Shown here piece by piece: positions 1-10,995 of a DNA stretch of 64,000 bases (positions are counted from its first letter, which is position 1; each line of letters begins with the position of its first letter). The stretch covers positions 186,001 to 250,000 of the forward strand of contig JAJUPC010000230.1 in NCBI GenBank assembly GCA_023614405.1. Direction: 5' to 3'. Source of the stretch: Avena insularis (Eukaryota; Streptophyta; Magnoliopsida; Poales; Poaceae). Below the pieces are notes generated by a model that ran no database searches, had not been told where the DNA came from, and worked only from the letters and a program-made list of their open reading frames with translations. Both the position numbers and the translations under genes were made by a program.

Positions 1-318
1 ACATGAGAAAAGCTTCGCAAAGACGAACACGATAACACGATCTAATTGCTTCGCTTAGTTTGGGTCTGTCCACCATATCATTCTCCCAATGATATGATCT
101 CATTATAAATTGACAACTCATGTCTATGGTTAGGAAACCTTAACCATCATTGATCAATGAGCTAGTCCAAAGAGGCGTACTATGGACACGGTTGTTCACA
201 AACCACACAAGTATTAAAGTTTCCGCAATACAATTCTAGCATGGAATATAAACTTTATCATGAACAAGAATTATAATAATAACATCTTTATTATTGCCTC
301 TAGGGCATAATTCCAACA
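1..318 (-). repeat. E1 3' LTR, partial
   Basis: This stretch matches 6788-7109 nearly base for base with a few substitutions and 1-3 bp indels. It ends at 318 in the complement of TGTTGGAATTATG, next to the polypurine tract. The remaining 1.3 kb of this LTR lies left of the window. Confidence 0.9.
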
Positions 319-333
319 GTCCCACTTGCACTA
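319..333 (-). other. E1 polypurine tract
   Basis: The minus strand reads CTAGTGCAAGTGGGAC directly before the 3' LTR. Compared with the E4 tract at 28961-28977 (AGTGCAAGTGGGAGAC) it lacks two bases. The tract primes plus-strand DNA synthesis in LTR elements. Confidence 0.75.
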
Positions 334-418
334 GAGTCAATAATCTAGTTTACATTTGGCAACAATCTCACACCCATGGCAATTGAGGTGCTGATCATGT
401 TTTACACGTGGAAGAGGT

Positions 419-1830
419 TTAGTCAATGGATCTGCGACATTCAGATCTGTATGTACTTTGCTGATCTTCGATCTCCATCGCTATATAATCTCGAATTATA
501 TGAAACTTGCGGTTGATATGCTTGGTCTTTGGATGATATCTTGGTTCCTTAGCGAGTGCTATGGCGCCAGTGTTGTCACACAATATCTCCAGTGGGTCCA
601 ATGCACTTGGAACCACGCCAAGCTTCATGATGAAGTTTCGATCCAAACTCCTTCACTTGGCGCTTCAGCAGCCATGTATTCCGCTTCTCATCAGATCCCG
701 CGATCACGCTTTGCTTGCCTTCTCTAGCTCACAGCTCCTCCATTCAAAATATACACGTATCCTGTCTGAGATTTAGAATCATCCTTGTCTGTTTAAACTA
801 GCATCGACGTAACCTTTACGACGAGTGTTCATCACCCCATAGACTAAGAACATTTCTTTAGTCCTATTTAGGTACCTTAGGATGTTCTTCACGGCTGTCG
901 ATGTTCCACTCGGATCACTTTGATATATGCTCATCAAACTAAGAGCATTGGACACATCCGTCTAGTACACAAGATGGCATACATGATGGAACCTATGGCC
1001 GAGCATAAGGCACTTTGCTCATAGCTTCCCTATCATTTCATCAGAGTGGACAGAGCCTTGCTCAATATCTTACACGACAACATAGGCACCGAACCTTTCA
1101 ATGCCTTATCCATTACAACCTTTTCGAACTTTGTCTAGGTATGTACTCCGCTTAAAGCTATCAGCGTCTTTGTCTATCTCTATAGATTTTGATGCCCAAT
1201 ATATAAGCAGCTTCACCTAGGTCTTTCATTGAAAAACACTTGTTCAAATAACTCTTCACATCGTTAAGCATGTTGATGTCATTTCTAATAATCAATATGT
1301 CATCCACATATAGTACCAAAAACGTCACCGAGCTCCCACTCACTTTCTTGTAGATGCAAGCTTCAGAGCAATTTGGAACAAATCCAAAGCTCTTGATCAC
1401 TTGATCAAAACGAAGGTTCCAACTCCGAGACGCTTGCTTCATCCATAAATGGAACGCTGAAGTTTGCATACTTTATCGACATCCTTAGGATCGACAAAAC
1501 CTTCGGTTGCATCATATACAACTCTTCATCAATGTTGCCATTGAGGAGCAGATCTTGACATCCATACGCCATATTTCATAATCATGAAACGCAACAATTG
1601 CTAATAAAATCCGAATGGACTTAAACATCGCTACGGAGAGAAAGTCTCATCGTAGTCAACACCTTGAACTTGTCGAAAACCTTTCGCAACAAGCCGTGCT
1701 TTATAAACGGTAACATTACCATCCGTCCGTTTTCTTCTTGAAGATCCATTTGCACTCAACGGCCTTTCGTCGCTAGGAGGGTCCACCAAAGTCCATACTT
1801 GGTTTTCGCTCATGGATCCCAATTCGGTTC
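419..1830 (-). pseudogene. E1 pol, reverse transcriptase and RNase H part (broken)
   Basis: Minus-strand fragments in different frames match Copia pol. At 1631-1822 is the RT start ([14 protein letters not shown] text, then [10 protein letters not shown]). At 1161-1469 is the RT core with the catalytic YVDDI and the ending DLGEAAYILGIKIYRDR. At 419-646 is the RNase H end with CDNTGAIALAKEPRYHPKTKHI. Between 1469 and 1631 the frame shifts, although QPKGFVDPKDVDKV-like text is recognisable, and the RNase H start at about 650-1150 is also shifted. The breaks rule out a working polymerase from this copy. Confidence 0.8.
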
Positions 1831-2189
1831 ATGGCTTCTAGCCATTTCTCGAGACCGGGCTCATCATCGCTTCCTCATAGTTCGTGGGTTCATGTCTTCT
1901 ACTAACAAGGCGGTCAAGACAGGTTGCCGTACCACTCGGAGGGGCACGCGACCTTGTCGACTCGCGACATTCGATAGCACATCGTCCAAGCTTCATGATC
2001 CTTGTCATTAGCTTCCTCTATTGTTGGTGCGGTAACCTTTGGAACAATTTCAGGTCTGCACTACTCTCCAATTCAAGAGAAGGTTCAATAACCTCGTCTA
2101 GCTCTACTTTCCTCCCACTCACTTCTTTCGAGAGAAACTCCTTCTCAAGAAAGGAACCGTTCTTCTTGACAAACACTTTGCCTTCGGTT

Positions 2190-3390
2190 ACGTGATAGAA
2201 GGTATACCCAATAGTTTCCTTAGGGTATCCTATGAAGGCGCATTTCTCCGCTTTGGTTCGAGCTTGTCGGCATCAACTTCTTGGCGTAAGCCGCATCCCC
2301 AAACTTTAAGAAACGACAACTTAGGTTTAGCACCAAACCACGGTTCATACGGTGTCGTCTCAGCGGATTTAGATGGAGCCCTATTTAAAGTGAATGCAGC
2401 GTTTCTAATGCATAACCCCAAAATGATAACGGCAAATCAGTAAGAGACATCATCGATCGGACCATATCTAATAGAGTTCGATTCGCGTTCGAGACACACC
2501 ATTGCTTGTGGTGTTCCGGTGGCATGAGTTGTGAAACGATTCCACTTGCTTTGAGATGCGTGAGAAAATCATAACTCAAATATTCGCCACGATCGGATCG
2601 TAGAAACTTAATCTTTCATTACGATGGTTCTCCACTTCATTCTGAAATTCTTTGAACTTTTCAAGCGTTTCAGATTTATGTTTCATTAAATAGATATACC
2701 CATATCTACTTAAGTCATCGGTAAAGTGAGAAAATAGCGATATCCACCGCGTCGAAACACTCATCGGTCCGCATACATCGGTATGTATGATTTCCAACAA
2801 GTCCATTGCTCGCTCCATCATCTAGGAGAAGCAGGGTTTTGATCATCTTGCCCATGAGGCATGGTTCGCATGTGTCAAATGATTCAAAATCAAGAGACTC
2901 CAAAAGTCCATCGAATGGAGTTTCTTCATGCGCTTTACACCAATATGACCTAGGCAGCGATTGCCACAAATAAGTAGTATTATCACTATCTACTTTGCAT
3001 CTCTTAGCCTCAATGTTATGGATGTGTGTTTCATCCCTTTCGAGATTTAGAAGAAATAAACCATTCATAAGAGGTGCATGACCATAAAAGATGTTACTCA
3101 TATAAATAGAACAACCATTATTCTCCGATTTAAATGAATAACCGTCTTGCAATAAACACGATCCGAAATAATGTTCATGCTCAACGCAGCACATAATAAC
3201 ATTTATTAAGGTTTAAAACTAATCCCGAAGGTAAAACTAAGGAGAGCGTGCGGCCATCACATCAACTCTTGATCCGTTGCCAACGCATCGTCACCTCATC
3301 CCTCGCAGTCACCGTCTATTCCGTAGCTCCTGTTTGAGTTACAAATATTAGCAAGCAACCGGTATCAAATACCCGCACTACAACGAGGCT
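2190..3390 (-). pseudogene. E1 pol, protease and integrase part (broken)
   Basis: The minus strand carries Copia integrase in at least four frames. At 2715-3194 is the GAG-pre-integrase/zinc region (MSNIFYGHAPLMNGLFLLNL, then CEPCLMGKM). At 2576-2821 is the start of the core (EIIHTDVCGPMSV, with the first catalytic Asp). At 2230-2579 is the end of the core (LLDMVRSMMSLTDLPLSFWGYALET and the following proline/tryptophan region). The protease remnant lies at about 3195-3390, just upstream in reading direction. Frameshifts separate all the pieces. Confidence 0.75.
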
Positions 3391-3429
3391 AGTAAGGAAA
3401 ACATCAATAACATGTATATCAAATATACC

Positions 3430-4244
3430 TTTGATGGTGCCAGCCTTCTTGTCCGCTAAGTACTTGGACGATTCGCTTCCGAGGACCCTTGTCCTTGCAA
3501 TAGAAGCACTTCCGGCTTGGGACCAGATTTGAGCTTCTTCTCAGCGGGGGCATTAACGCTTGCCGCCCTTCTTGAAGGGCTTCTTTGCACCTTACCTTTC
3601 TTAAAGGAGGGCTTGTTGACCATCAACACATGATTATCCTTCTTGATGTCCACCTCCGCAGCCTTCAGCTGCGAAGAGCTCGGTGATCGTGTCGATGGAA
3701 CCAATCTGATTATGCGTCACTACAAAACTTTTGTAGATGGGAGGGAGTGATTGCAGACACCTGTCAATATTGAGCTCCTCACGAATCTTGCGATCCGATT
3801 GCTCAAGGCGTTGAGTGTAGCCCGACATCTTAATGGCGTGCTCACTAACAGAACTCCCTTCCTCCATCTTGCAGTTAAAGAACTTCTCAGAGATCTCATA
3901 TCTCTCAGAACGGGCCTGAGTCTGAAACATGGTTTTCAGCTCTTCAAGAATCTCAAAGGGCCCGGGATAGTTTTCAAAACGATTTTGAAGTTCCGGTTCC
4001 ATAGCAAACAACATGGTGCTCTTAATCACACCATAATCATCTTTGCGCGACTGATAGACAGCTTTCTCATCACGGCCAGCTTGCAGCAGGGGTTACCTAA
4101 CGCTTTCTCAAGGACATAGTCCTTTTGTCCGCCAGACAGAATGATTCTTAGATTGCGGAACCAATTGGTGAAGTTAGACCCATTGTTTCTAAGCTTTTCT
4201 TTCTCAGCAAAAATGTTGAAGTTGAAGTTGGACTTGGCCATGTG
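3430..4244 (-). pseudogene. E1 gag (broken)
   Basis: The reading begins near 4240 with MAKSNFNFNIFAEKEKLRNNG and continues through LRNLRIIL, then in another frame (3634-4029) with FENYPGPFEILEELKTMFQTQARSERYEISEKFFNCKMEEGSSVSEH, the conserved Copia gag (UBN2-like) block. The C-terminal part (3456-3704) is rich in Lys and Pro. The zinc-knuckle text there is frameshifted (VLLLQGQGSSEANRPST), so the CCHC motif is lost. Gag would form the virus-like particle in the cytoplasm. This copy cannot do so. Confidence 0.8.
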
Positions 4245-4259
4245 ATCTCTGATTTGCAA

Positions 4260-5427
4260 GTAAAACTTAGACTATGTTCATGATAAATAGTTCAACTTAA
4301 TCAAATTACTAGATGAACTCCCACTAAATTCAACATCCCTCAAGTTGTTTAGTGAACACGATCCAAATTCACCACACCTAATCCGATCTTCACGAGAAGA
4401 GATGTGGTTTCAATGGTGGACAACGAAGTGTCGATCATATCATTCATATGACTCATGCTTAACCTTTCGGTTCATGTGTTCCGAGGCCATGTCTGTACAT
4501 GCTAGGCTCGTCAAGCTAGACCCAAGTATTTCCGCGTGTAAAACTGGCTTGCACCCGTTGTATGTGGCGTAGAGTCTATAGCACCCGATCATCACGTGAT
4601 GCTTGGACACGGCGAACTTTCGAGCAGTGCATACTTGGGGAGAACACAGTTTTATCTTGATCTTTAAGTGAGGAATCATCTTATAATGCTACCGTCATGA
4701 TCTAAGCATGATAAGATACATAAAAGGATAAACATCACATGCATATAACTTTATGTGACATGGTATAGCCAATCTTGAAGCAATGATCTCCATCTTGTGC
4801 GTTCGGCATGATCTCCATCACTCCACCATGATTGCCTCCACCACGAATAGCAACTACAACTATTGCTAACTACTTAGCGATAAAGTAAAAGCTATTACAT
4901 GGCGTATAAAGTTGACTCGCAGGTCATACACAATTATAAAGACAACCATCCGCTCCCGGTTGTGTACTCATCGACATGCAAGTCGTGAAACATTACAAAA
5001 CATGATCATCGCATACATTATACACATCACATCTTGGGCCATACCATATCACGAAAACACTCCTGCAAAAACAAGTTAGACGCCTCTACTTTGTTGTTGC
5101 ATGTTTTACGTGGCTTATGGGAGTAGATGCTAAGAACGATTCTTACCTACGGAAAGCCACAGCGGTGATATTATGGTTGCCAAACTCCGGTGTTAATCCC
5201 ATGACAACTGTAGTGAGAGAAAGCGGCATCCACCACCATGTGTGGTACAAGCCACACGTCAAGTGCGGAGCCGGTCTCATGACGGCGTCACGTAAGGTTG
5301 GCTGGACCGCTTCAATCTCACTATCGCGTCATAAGAAGAACACAAACAAGAGGCTTGCAGCAGAAACATCAACGCCGCAACAACCATGTTGCGTTCTACT
5401 CGTGAATCACATCTACGCATAGATCTA
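4260..5427 (-). other. E1 untranslated leader
   Basis: This is 1.2 kb of non-coding sequence between the primer binding site and gag. It is clearly homologous to the leaders of E2 (9805-10982) and E4 (23862-25023): blocks such as the one ending in ATGTTTTACGTGG recur in all three. I see no gene in it. Confidence 0.75.
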
Positions 5428-5438
5428 GCTCGATACCA
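5428..5438 (-). other. E1 primer binding site
   Basis: The minus strand reads TGGTATCGAGC directly downstream of the 5' LTR. This matches the initiator tRNA-Met site (TGGTATCAGAGC) with one deletion. The LTR/PBS junction is slightly degraded compared with E2. Confidence 0.7.
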
Positions 5439-5440
5439 TC

Positions 5441-7109
5441 AAGGGTTTCGCAGCATAGTAAATCAAAATTTTCTCTGAGCCGCGAAGGGAAAGCCAAGAT
5501 CTAATCTAGGAGATGCAAACAACGAGAGATTGGATTGGATCTTCATACCCTTGAAGATTCGCTGCAGTGAACGTTAAATGAGCGTGGGTGATGTAGTCGT
5601 ACTCGCTTCTCCTCCTCGCGATCCAATCCGATCTAGCACCACAAGTGGCGGTGCCTCCGTGAGATGCACACGTGCAGAACCTCGACGTCTCCTCCTTCCT
5701 CGGACCAGCAAGTATGGTGGAGAGATGGATTGGATCTACAACACGACGGCGTGGTGTATATGGTGGAGAATTTCTGCAGCAGGGCTTCGCCTACAAACAG
5801 TCGGGAGGGAGAGAGGAAGGCAGCAGGGCTACTAGGGCTTGGAGGGAGATGTGTGTAGGGGGGAGGGGGCACACCAGCCCCTCCTCCAAGCCTATCTCTA
5901 GTTTAAACAATTTAAACTCTCCCTTATCTAGAAATTCTATCCCTAGATTTAAACGAGTTAAATCTATCTAGAATCGGCTGGGCCCTATGGGGCCGTGTGC
6001 CCCTAATGCGCCAGGACACTCCCTCATAGGCCCATGCCCCTCCCGGAAGGTGGGACCACGTTGGCCCCCTTCCGGAAGGTTCTAGAAGCTTCCGGTACAA
6101 TACCGATTAACCCGGAACAATTCCGAACTCCAAAAACTGCACTGCCTTATATGAATCTTATTCTCCGGACCATTCCGGAACCTCTCGTAATATCCCGGAT
6201 CCCATCCAAGACTCCGAACAAAAAATTCATAAACCAAGTATCCAATCTATCCTAGCGTCGAGACACGTTAAGTGTGTGACCCTGCGGGTTCGAGAATATG
6301 CAGACATGATCTTCTATCAATAATCAACAGCGGGGTCTGGGCACCCATATTGACTCCCACACATTCATCGATGATCATATCGGATGAACCACGATGCCAG
6401 GATTCAATCAATCCCATATATATATTCCCTTCGTCTCGTGATATTTTACTTGCCCGAGATTCGATCGTCGGTATCGTCATACCTAGTTCAATCTCGTTCA
6501 CAGCAAGTACTTCACTCGTTCCGTAATCCGATATCACTTTGTGATTAACTCCTTAACCACATGCTTGCAAGCAGTGTTGATATCGACACGAGTGGGCCCG
6601 AAGTATATCTCTCCGACTTGGGAGGGACAAATTCCATCTCGATACATACAACCCAACAGATACTTTCCGATCACCTGAGAGACACCTTTATGATCACCCT
6701 CTCATAGGATGACGTTTGATGACCTCAAAGCTTTCTTCCGATACCAGGGAGTTGCATTATCTCATGGTCTAAGGAATACAATATTTGACATGAGAAAAGC
6801 TTCGCAAAGACGAACACGATAACACGATCTAATTGCTTCGCTTAGTTTGGGTCTGTCCACCATATCATTCTCCCAATGATATGATCTCATTATCAATTGA
6901 CAACTCATGTCTATGGTTAGGAAACCTTAACCATCATTGATCAATGAGCTAGTCCATAGAGGCGTACTAGGGACACGGTGTTGTTCACAAACCACACAAG
7001 TATTAATGTTTCCGCTTAATACAATTCTAGCATGGAATATAAACTTTATCATGAACAAGAATTATAATAATAACATCTTTATTATTGCCTCTAGGGCATA
7101 ATTCCAACA
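5441..7109 (-). repeat. E1 5' LTR, about 1.67 kb
   Basis: It begins TGTTGGAATTATG at 7109 (minus strand) and ends next to the primer binding site near 5440. The length fits the 1.7-1.8 kb LTRs of the BARE/Angela family. It directly abuts coding sequence of E2 at 7110. Confidence 0.85.
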
Positions 7110-7561
7110 ATCCTCACACACTTTAGCTTCGCTACCGGTGAGAAAGTCTCATCGTAGTCAACTCCTTGAATTTATCGAAACCCTTTTGTGACAAGTCGAG
7201 CTATATAGACAGTAACATTACCATCAACATCTGTTTTCTTCTTGAAAATCCCTTTGTTCTCGATAGCCTTCCGGCCATCCGGTAATTCCACCAAAGTACA
7301 TACTTGGTTTTCGTACATGGATCCAATCTCGGATTTCATGGCTTCTTGCCATTTATTGGAATCTAGGCTCATCATCGCTTCCTCATATGTCACAGGGTCG
7401 TCGGTGTTGTCCACCAACATGACACTCATAACGCGATCATACCAATCAGGAGTGGTACGAGTTCTCGTTGACCTGCGAGGTTCCGTAGTAACTTCAATCA
7501 AAGTTTCATGATCAACATCATTTGCTTCCTCTCTTATTGGTGTAGGCGCCACAAGAACCAC
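7110..7561 (-). pseudogene. E2 reverse transcriptase, N-terminal part
   Basis: The open stretch at 7172-7561 reads EPRRSTRTRTTPDWYDRVM, SNKWQEAMKSEIGSMYENQV and VTVYIARLVTKGFR. This is the linker and start of the Copia RT domain. In a shifted frame it continues with [15 protein letters not shown] to 7110. The domain is cut by the E1 insertion before any catalytic Asp. Confidence 0.8.
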
Positions 7562-8626
7562 TTACGGTGCTCCGCTACTCTCTAGTCCGAGAGAAGGTTC
7601 GACAACCTCGTCAAGTTCTACTTTCCTTCCAGTCACTTCTTTTGAGAGAAACTCCTTCTCTAGAAAGGATCCATTCTTGGCAACAAAGATTTTGCCCTCG
7701 GATCTATGATAGAAGGTATACCCAATAGTTTCCTTCGGGTATCCTATGAAGACGCATTTTTCCACTTTGGGTTCAAGCTTGTCGGGCTGTAACTTCTTTA
7801 CATAAGCTTCACAACCCCAAATTATAAGGAACGACAATTTAGGTTTCTTCCCAAACCATAATTCATACGGTGTCATTTCGACGGATTTAGATGGTGCCCT
7901 ATTTAAAGTGAATGCGATTGTTTCTAATACATAACCCCAAAACGATAGCGGTAAATCTGTAAGTGACATCATAGAACGAACCATATCTAAGAGAGTTCGA
8001 TTACGATGTTCGGACACACCATTATGTTGTGGTGTTCCCGACGGTGTCAATTGTGAAAGTATTATGCATTTCTTCAAATGCTCGCCAAACTCGTAACTTA
8101 GATATTCACCTCCACGATCAGATCTTAGAAACTTAATCTTCTTGTTACGTTGATTCTCTACTTCACTTTGAAATTCCTTGAACTTCTCGAAAGTTTCAGA
8201 CTTATGTTTCATGAAATAGATATACCCATATCTACTCAAGTCATCCGTGAAAGTAAGAACATAACGATAACCACCGCGCGATGCTACACTCATTGGGCCA
8301 AACACATCGGTATGTATGATTTCCAATAAGTCCGTAGCTCGCTCCATCATACCAGAAAATGGAGTCTTAGTCATTTTACCCATCAGACATGCTTCGCATC
8401 TTTCAAGTGATTCAAAATCATGTGATTCAAGAAGTCCATCGGAATGGAGTTTCTTCATACGCTTCACTCCAATGTGACCAAGACGATAGTGCCACATATA
8501 GGTCGAGTTATCGCTCAATTTCAAACATTTAGCTTCAATGTTATTAATATGTGTATTACTACAATCGAGATTCAACAAGAATAGACCATCTATTAAATGT
8601 GCATGTGCATAAAACATATTACTCAT
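7562..8626 (-). pseudogene. E2 integrase region, intact 354-codon stretch
   Basis: This is the longest undamaged stretch of Copia pol here. Domains in order: GAG-pre-integrase (LIDGLFLLNL), the zinc-binding HHCC module (WHYRLGHIGVKRM ... CEACLMGKM), and the integrase core with the three acidic positions visible as IIHTDVFGPM, LRSDRGGEY and the Glu in NGVSEHRN. After these come the SFWGYVLET and KLSFLIIWGCEAYVKKL segments. Integrase inserts the DNA copy into the host genome. In an active element it is cut from a Gag-Pol polyprotein, so it has no start of its own. The first Met here (MSNMFYAHAHL) is not a true start. It is non-functional in context, because pol is split upstream and downstream. 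Confidence 0.85.
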
Positions 8627-8661
8627 ATAAATCGAACAACCATTATTCTAGGACTTAAACA

Positions 8662-9804
8662 AGTAACCGTCTCACAATAAACATGATCCGGATATAATGT
8701 TCATGCTCAACGCAGGCACCAAATAACAATTATTTAAGTATAAAACTAATCCCGATGGTAGATGAAGAGGTAGCGTGCCGACCGCGATCACATCAACCTT
8801 TGATCCATTTCCAACGCGCATCGTCACCTCGTTCTTCGCAAGTTTCCGTCTATTCTGCAACACCTGTTTCGAGTTACAAATATGAGCAACTGAACCAGTA
8901 TCAAATACTCAGGCACTACTACGACCACTAGTGAGATACACATCAATAACGTGTATATCGGATATACCTTTCTTCTTGATGTTGTCGTTCTTCAAATCCG
9001 CCAAGTACTTAGGGCAATTCCACTTCTAGTGACCTTCTCCCTTGTAGTAAAAGCACTCAGTATTAGGCTTCGGCCCAGCCTTGGTCTTCTTTGCTGACGC
9101 GGTAACTTTCTTATCGCCCTTCTTAAAGTTTCCCTTTTTCTTAGACTTTCCTTGCTTCTTGAATTTGGTGGCCTTATTGACCATCAACACTTGGTGCTCT
9201 TTCTTGATCTCCACTTCCGCAGACTTTAACATGGAGAAGAGTTTGGGCAACGACTTGTCCATGTTTTACATATTGCAGTTCATCACAAAGTTCTTGTAAC
9301 TTGGTGATCGTGATTGGAGGACACGGTGAATCCCCAAAGCGTTAGGAATCACTATACCCAAGCTTTGAAGCTTGATTGTGTGCCCAGACATCTTAAGCAC
9401 GTGCTCACTGACGGAGCTGCCCTCTTCCATCTTGCAGTTAAAGAACTTTTCAGAAGCCTCATAACTCTCAACTACCGCGTGAGCCTCAAATATCATTTTG
9501 AGTTCACGGACAATATCATGTGGGTCATGGTTCTCAAACCTTTTTTGAAGCTCCGATTCCAAACCATACAAGATAGAACACTAAACTGTGGAGTACTGAT
9601 TCTTCCGAGTGAGGAAAACATTCTTCACCTCATCGTAGCATCAGCTGTAGGTGGGTCACCCAGCGGTGCATCCAGCACATAGGTCAAATTACCAACATTG
9701 AGGACAATCCTCAAGTTGCGGAGCCAATCCACGAAGTTTCTTCCATTGTTTTTCAACTTTTCTGTCTCTAGGAACACACTAAAATTGATGGTAGGGGCCG
9801 CCAT
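8662..9804 (-). pseudogene. E2 gag and protease (broken)
   Basis: Gag starts at 9804 with MAAPTINFSVFLETEKLKNNG, in the same family as E4 gag. The conserved block ASEKFFNCKMEEGSSVSEHVLKMSGH lies in 9266-9571, and a Lys-rich tail at 9026-9262. The zinc knuckle reads CFYYKGEGH, so its second Cys is Tyr, and a TAG follows the His. The protease remnant at 8672-8863 shows KNEVTMRVGNGSKVDVIAVGTLPLHLPSG, the usual segment after the Copia active site. Several frameshifts occur. Confidence 0.8.
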
Positions 9805-10982
9805 TGATCTACAACATATTTGCAATAGTTTAGGCTAAGTTTATGACAAATTGAGTTCTAATTAATAGTTAAATTAATCTAGGTGAACTCCCACTCAAAA
9901 CAATATCTCTCACATTGTTTTAGTAATCACACGAACCAAATCCACCACATCAAAACCGATCATCACAAGAGTAGATGTAGCTTCAATGGCGAACAATCAA
10001 CATGTTCATCATATCTGCTATATGACTCATGCTTTACCTTTCGGCGATCCGTGTTCCGAGACCATGTCTGTACATGCTAGGCTCGTCAAGATAAAACCTT
10101 AGCTTCCGCATGAGCAAATCTGGCTTGCTCACGTTGTATACACTCGCAGAATCTAACACACCCGATCATCACGTGGTGCTTCGAAACAACGAGCTTTAGC
10201 AACGGTGCTTACTAAGGATGAACACTTTAAAACTTGAAATTGTGTGCTTGAGGGATCATCTTATACTGCTACCGTCATGAACTAAGCAATACAAGATGCA
10301 TAAAAGGATTAACATCACATGCAATTCATAATATGTGATATGATATGGCCTTTCTTCTTGTGCTTCCGATCTCCATATTTAAGCACGAACATGATCTCCA
10401 TCATCACCGGTGTGGCGTCAAGGTCAACGGCGCCGCTTCATGGTTGTCGTCCACTAGCATCAACTATTACAACTTCCTTGAATAAACATGTAGGTCTTAA
10501 CGGAATTTAAAAGACAACCATATGGCTCCTGCCGGTTGCCAACTTACAATAAGGGACATTGCATACATCATATATAATCACAATCATGGCCATATCACAT
10601 CAAAGCACACCCCTGCAAAACAAAGTTAGACGCCTCTAATTTTCTTTGCATGTTTTACGTGGTTTGGGGATTTCAATAAGTGTCGTTCTAACTTACGAAC
10701 AAGAACCACAACATTGATACTAGTATTGTCAATCACCCGTTGTAAATTGAATCTTAACTATGTTGGGAGAAACAGGCACCCGGAAAGCCACTTATGCAAT
10801 ACAAGTTGCATGTCAAGCATGGAGCAAGTCTCATGAACGATGTCATGTAAGGTTAGCCCGGGCCGCTTCATCCCGCCATCCCGCAAGATGCAAAGTACAC
10901 AAGAAGCAATCGACAACAAAAGCATCAACGCCCACAATGACCATTGTGTTCTACTCGTGCAATAGATCTACATATAGACACG
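9805..10982 (-). other. E2 untranslated leader
   Basis: This is non-coding sequence between the primer binding site and gag, homologous to the E1 and E4 leaders. No gene is visible. Confidence 0.75.
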
Positions 10983-10994
10983 GGTCTGATACCA
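10983..10994 (-). other. E2 primer binding site
   Basis: The minus strand reads TGGTATCAGACC, close to the initiator tRNA-Met site used by Copia elements, one base after the LTR end. Confidence 0.8.
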
Positions 10995-10995
10995 C

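Larger units (their letters stand above)
1..7109 (-). mobile_element. E1: Copia LTR retrotransposon, BARE/WIS/Angela type (left end cut by window)
   Basis: The element reads right to left: 5' LTR (about 5441-7109), primer binding site, leader, gag, protease, integrase, RT, RNase H, polypurine tract, then the first 318 bp of the 3' LTR at the window edge. The LTR begins TGTTGGAATTATGCCC on the minus strand, as in the BARE/WIS/Angela family of Triticeae. Gene order gag-PR-IN-RT-RH is the Copia order. The two LTR copies align over about 320 bp with only a handful of differences, so insertion looks recent, yet gag and pol are broken by frameshifts. It is inserted in the RT of a related element (E2). 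The other target duplication lies outside the window. Confidence 0.9.

Noticed and set aside
5117..5422. Open frame of 101 codons on the plus strand.
   Set aside because: It lies in the minus-strand leader of E1, shows no domain, and is not conserved as a frame in the E2 and E4 leaders.
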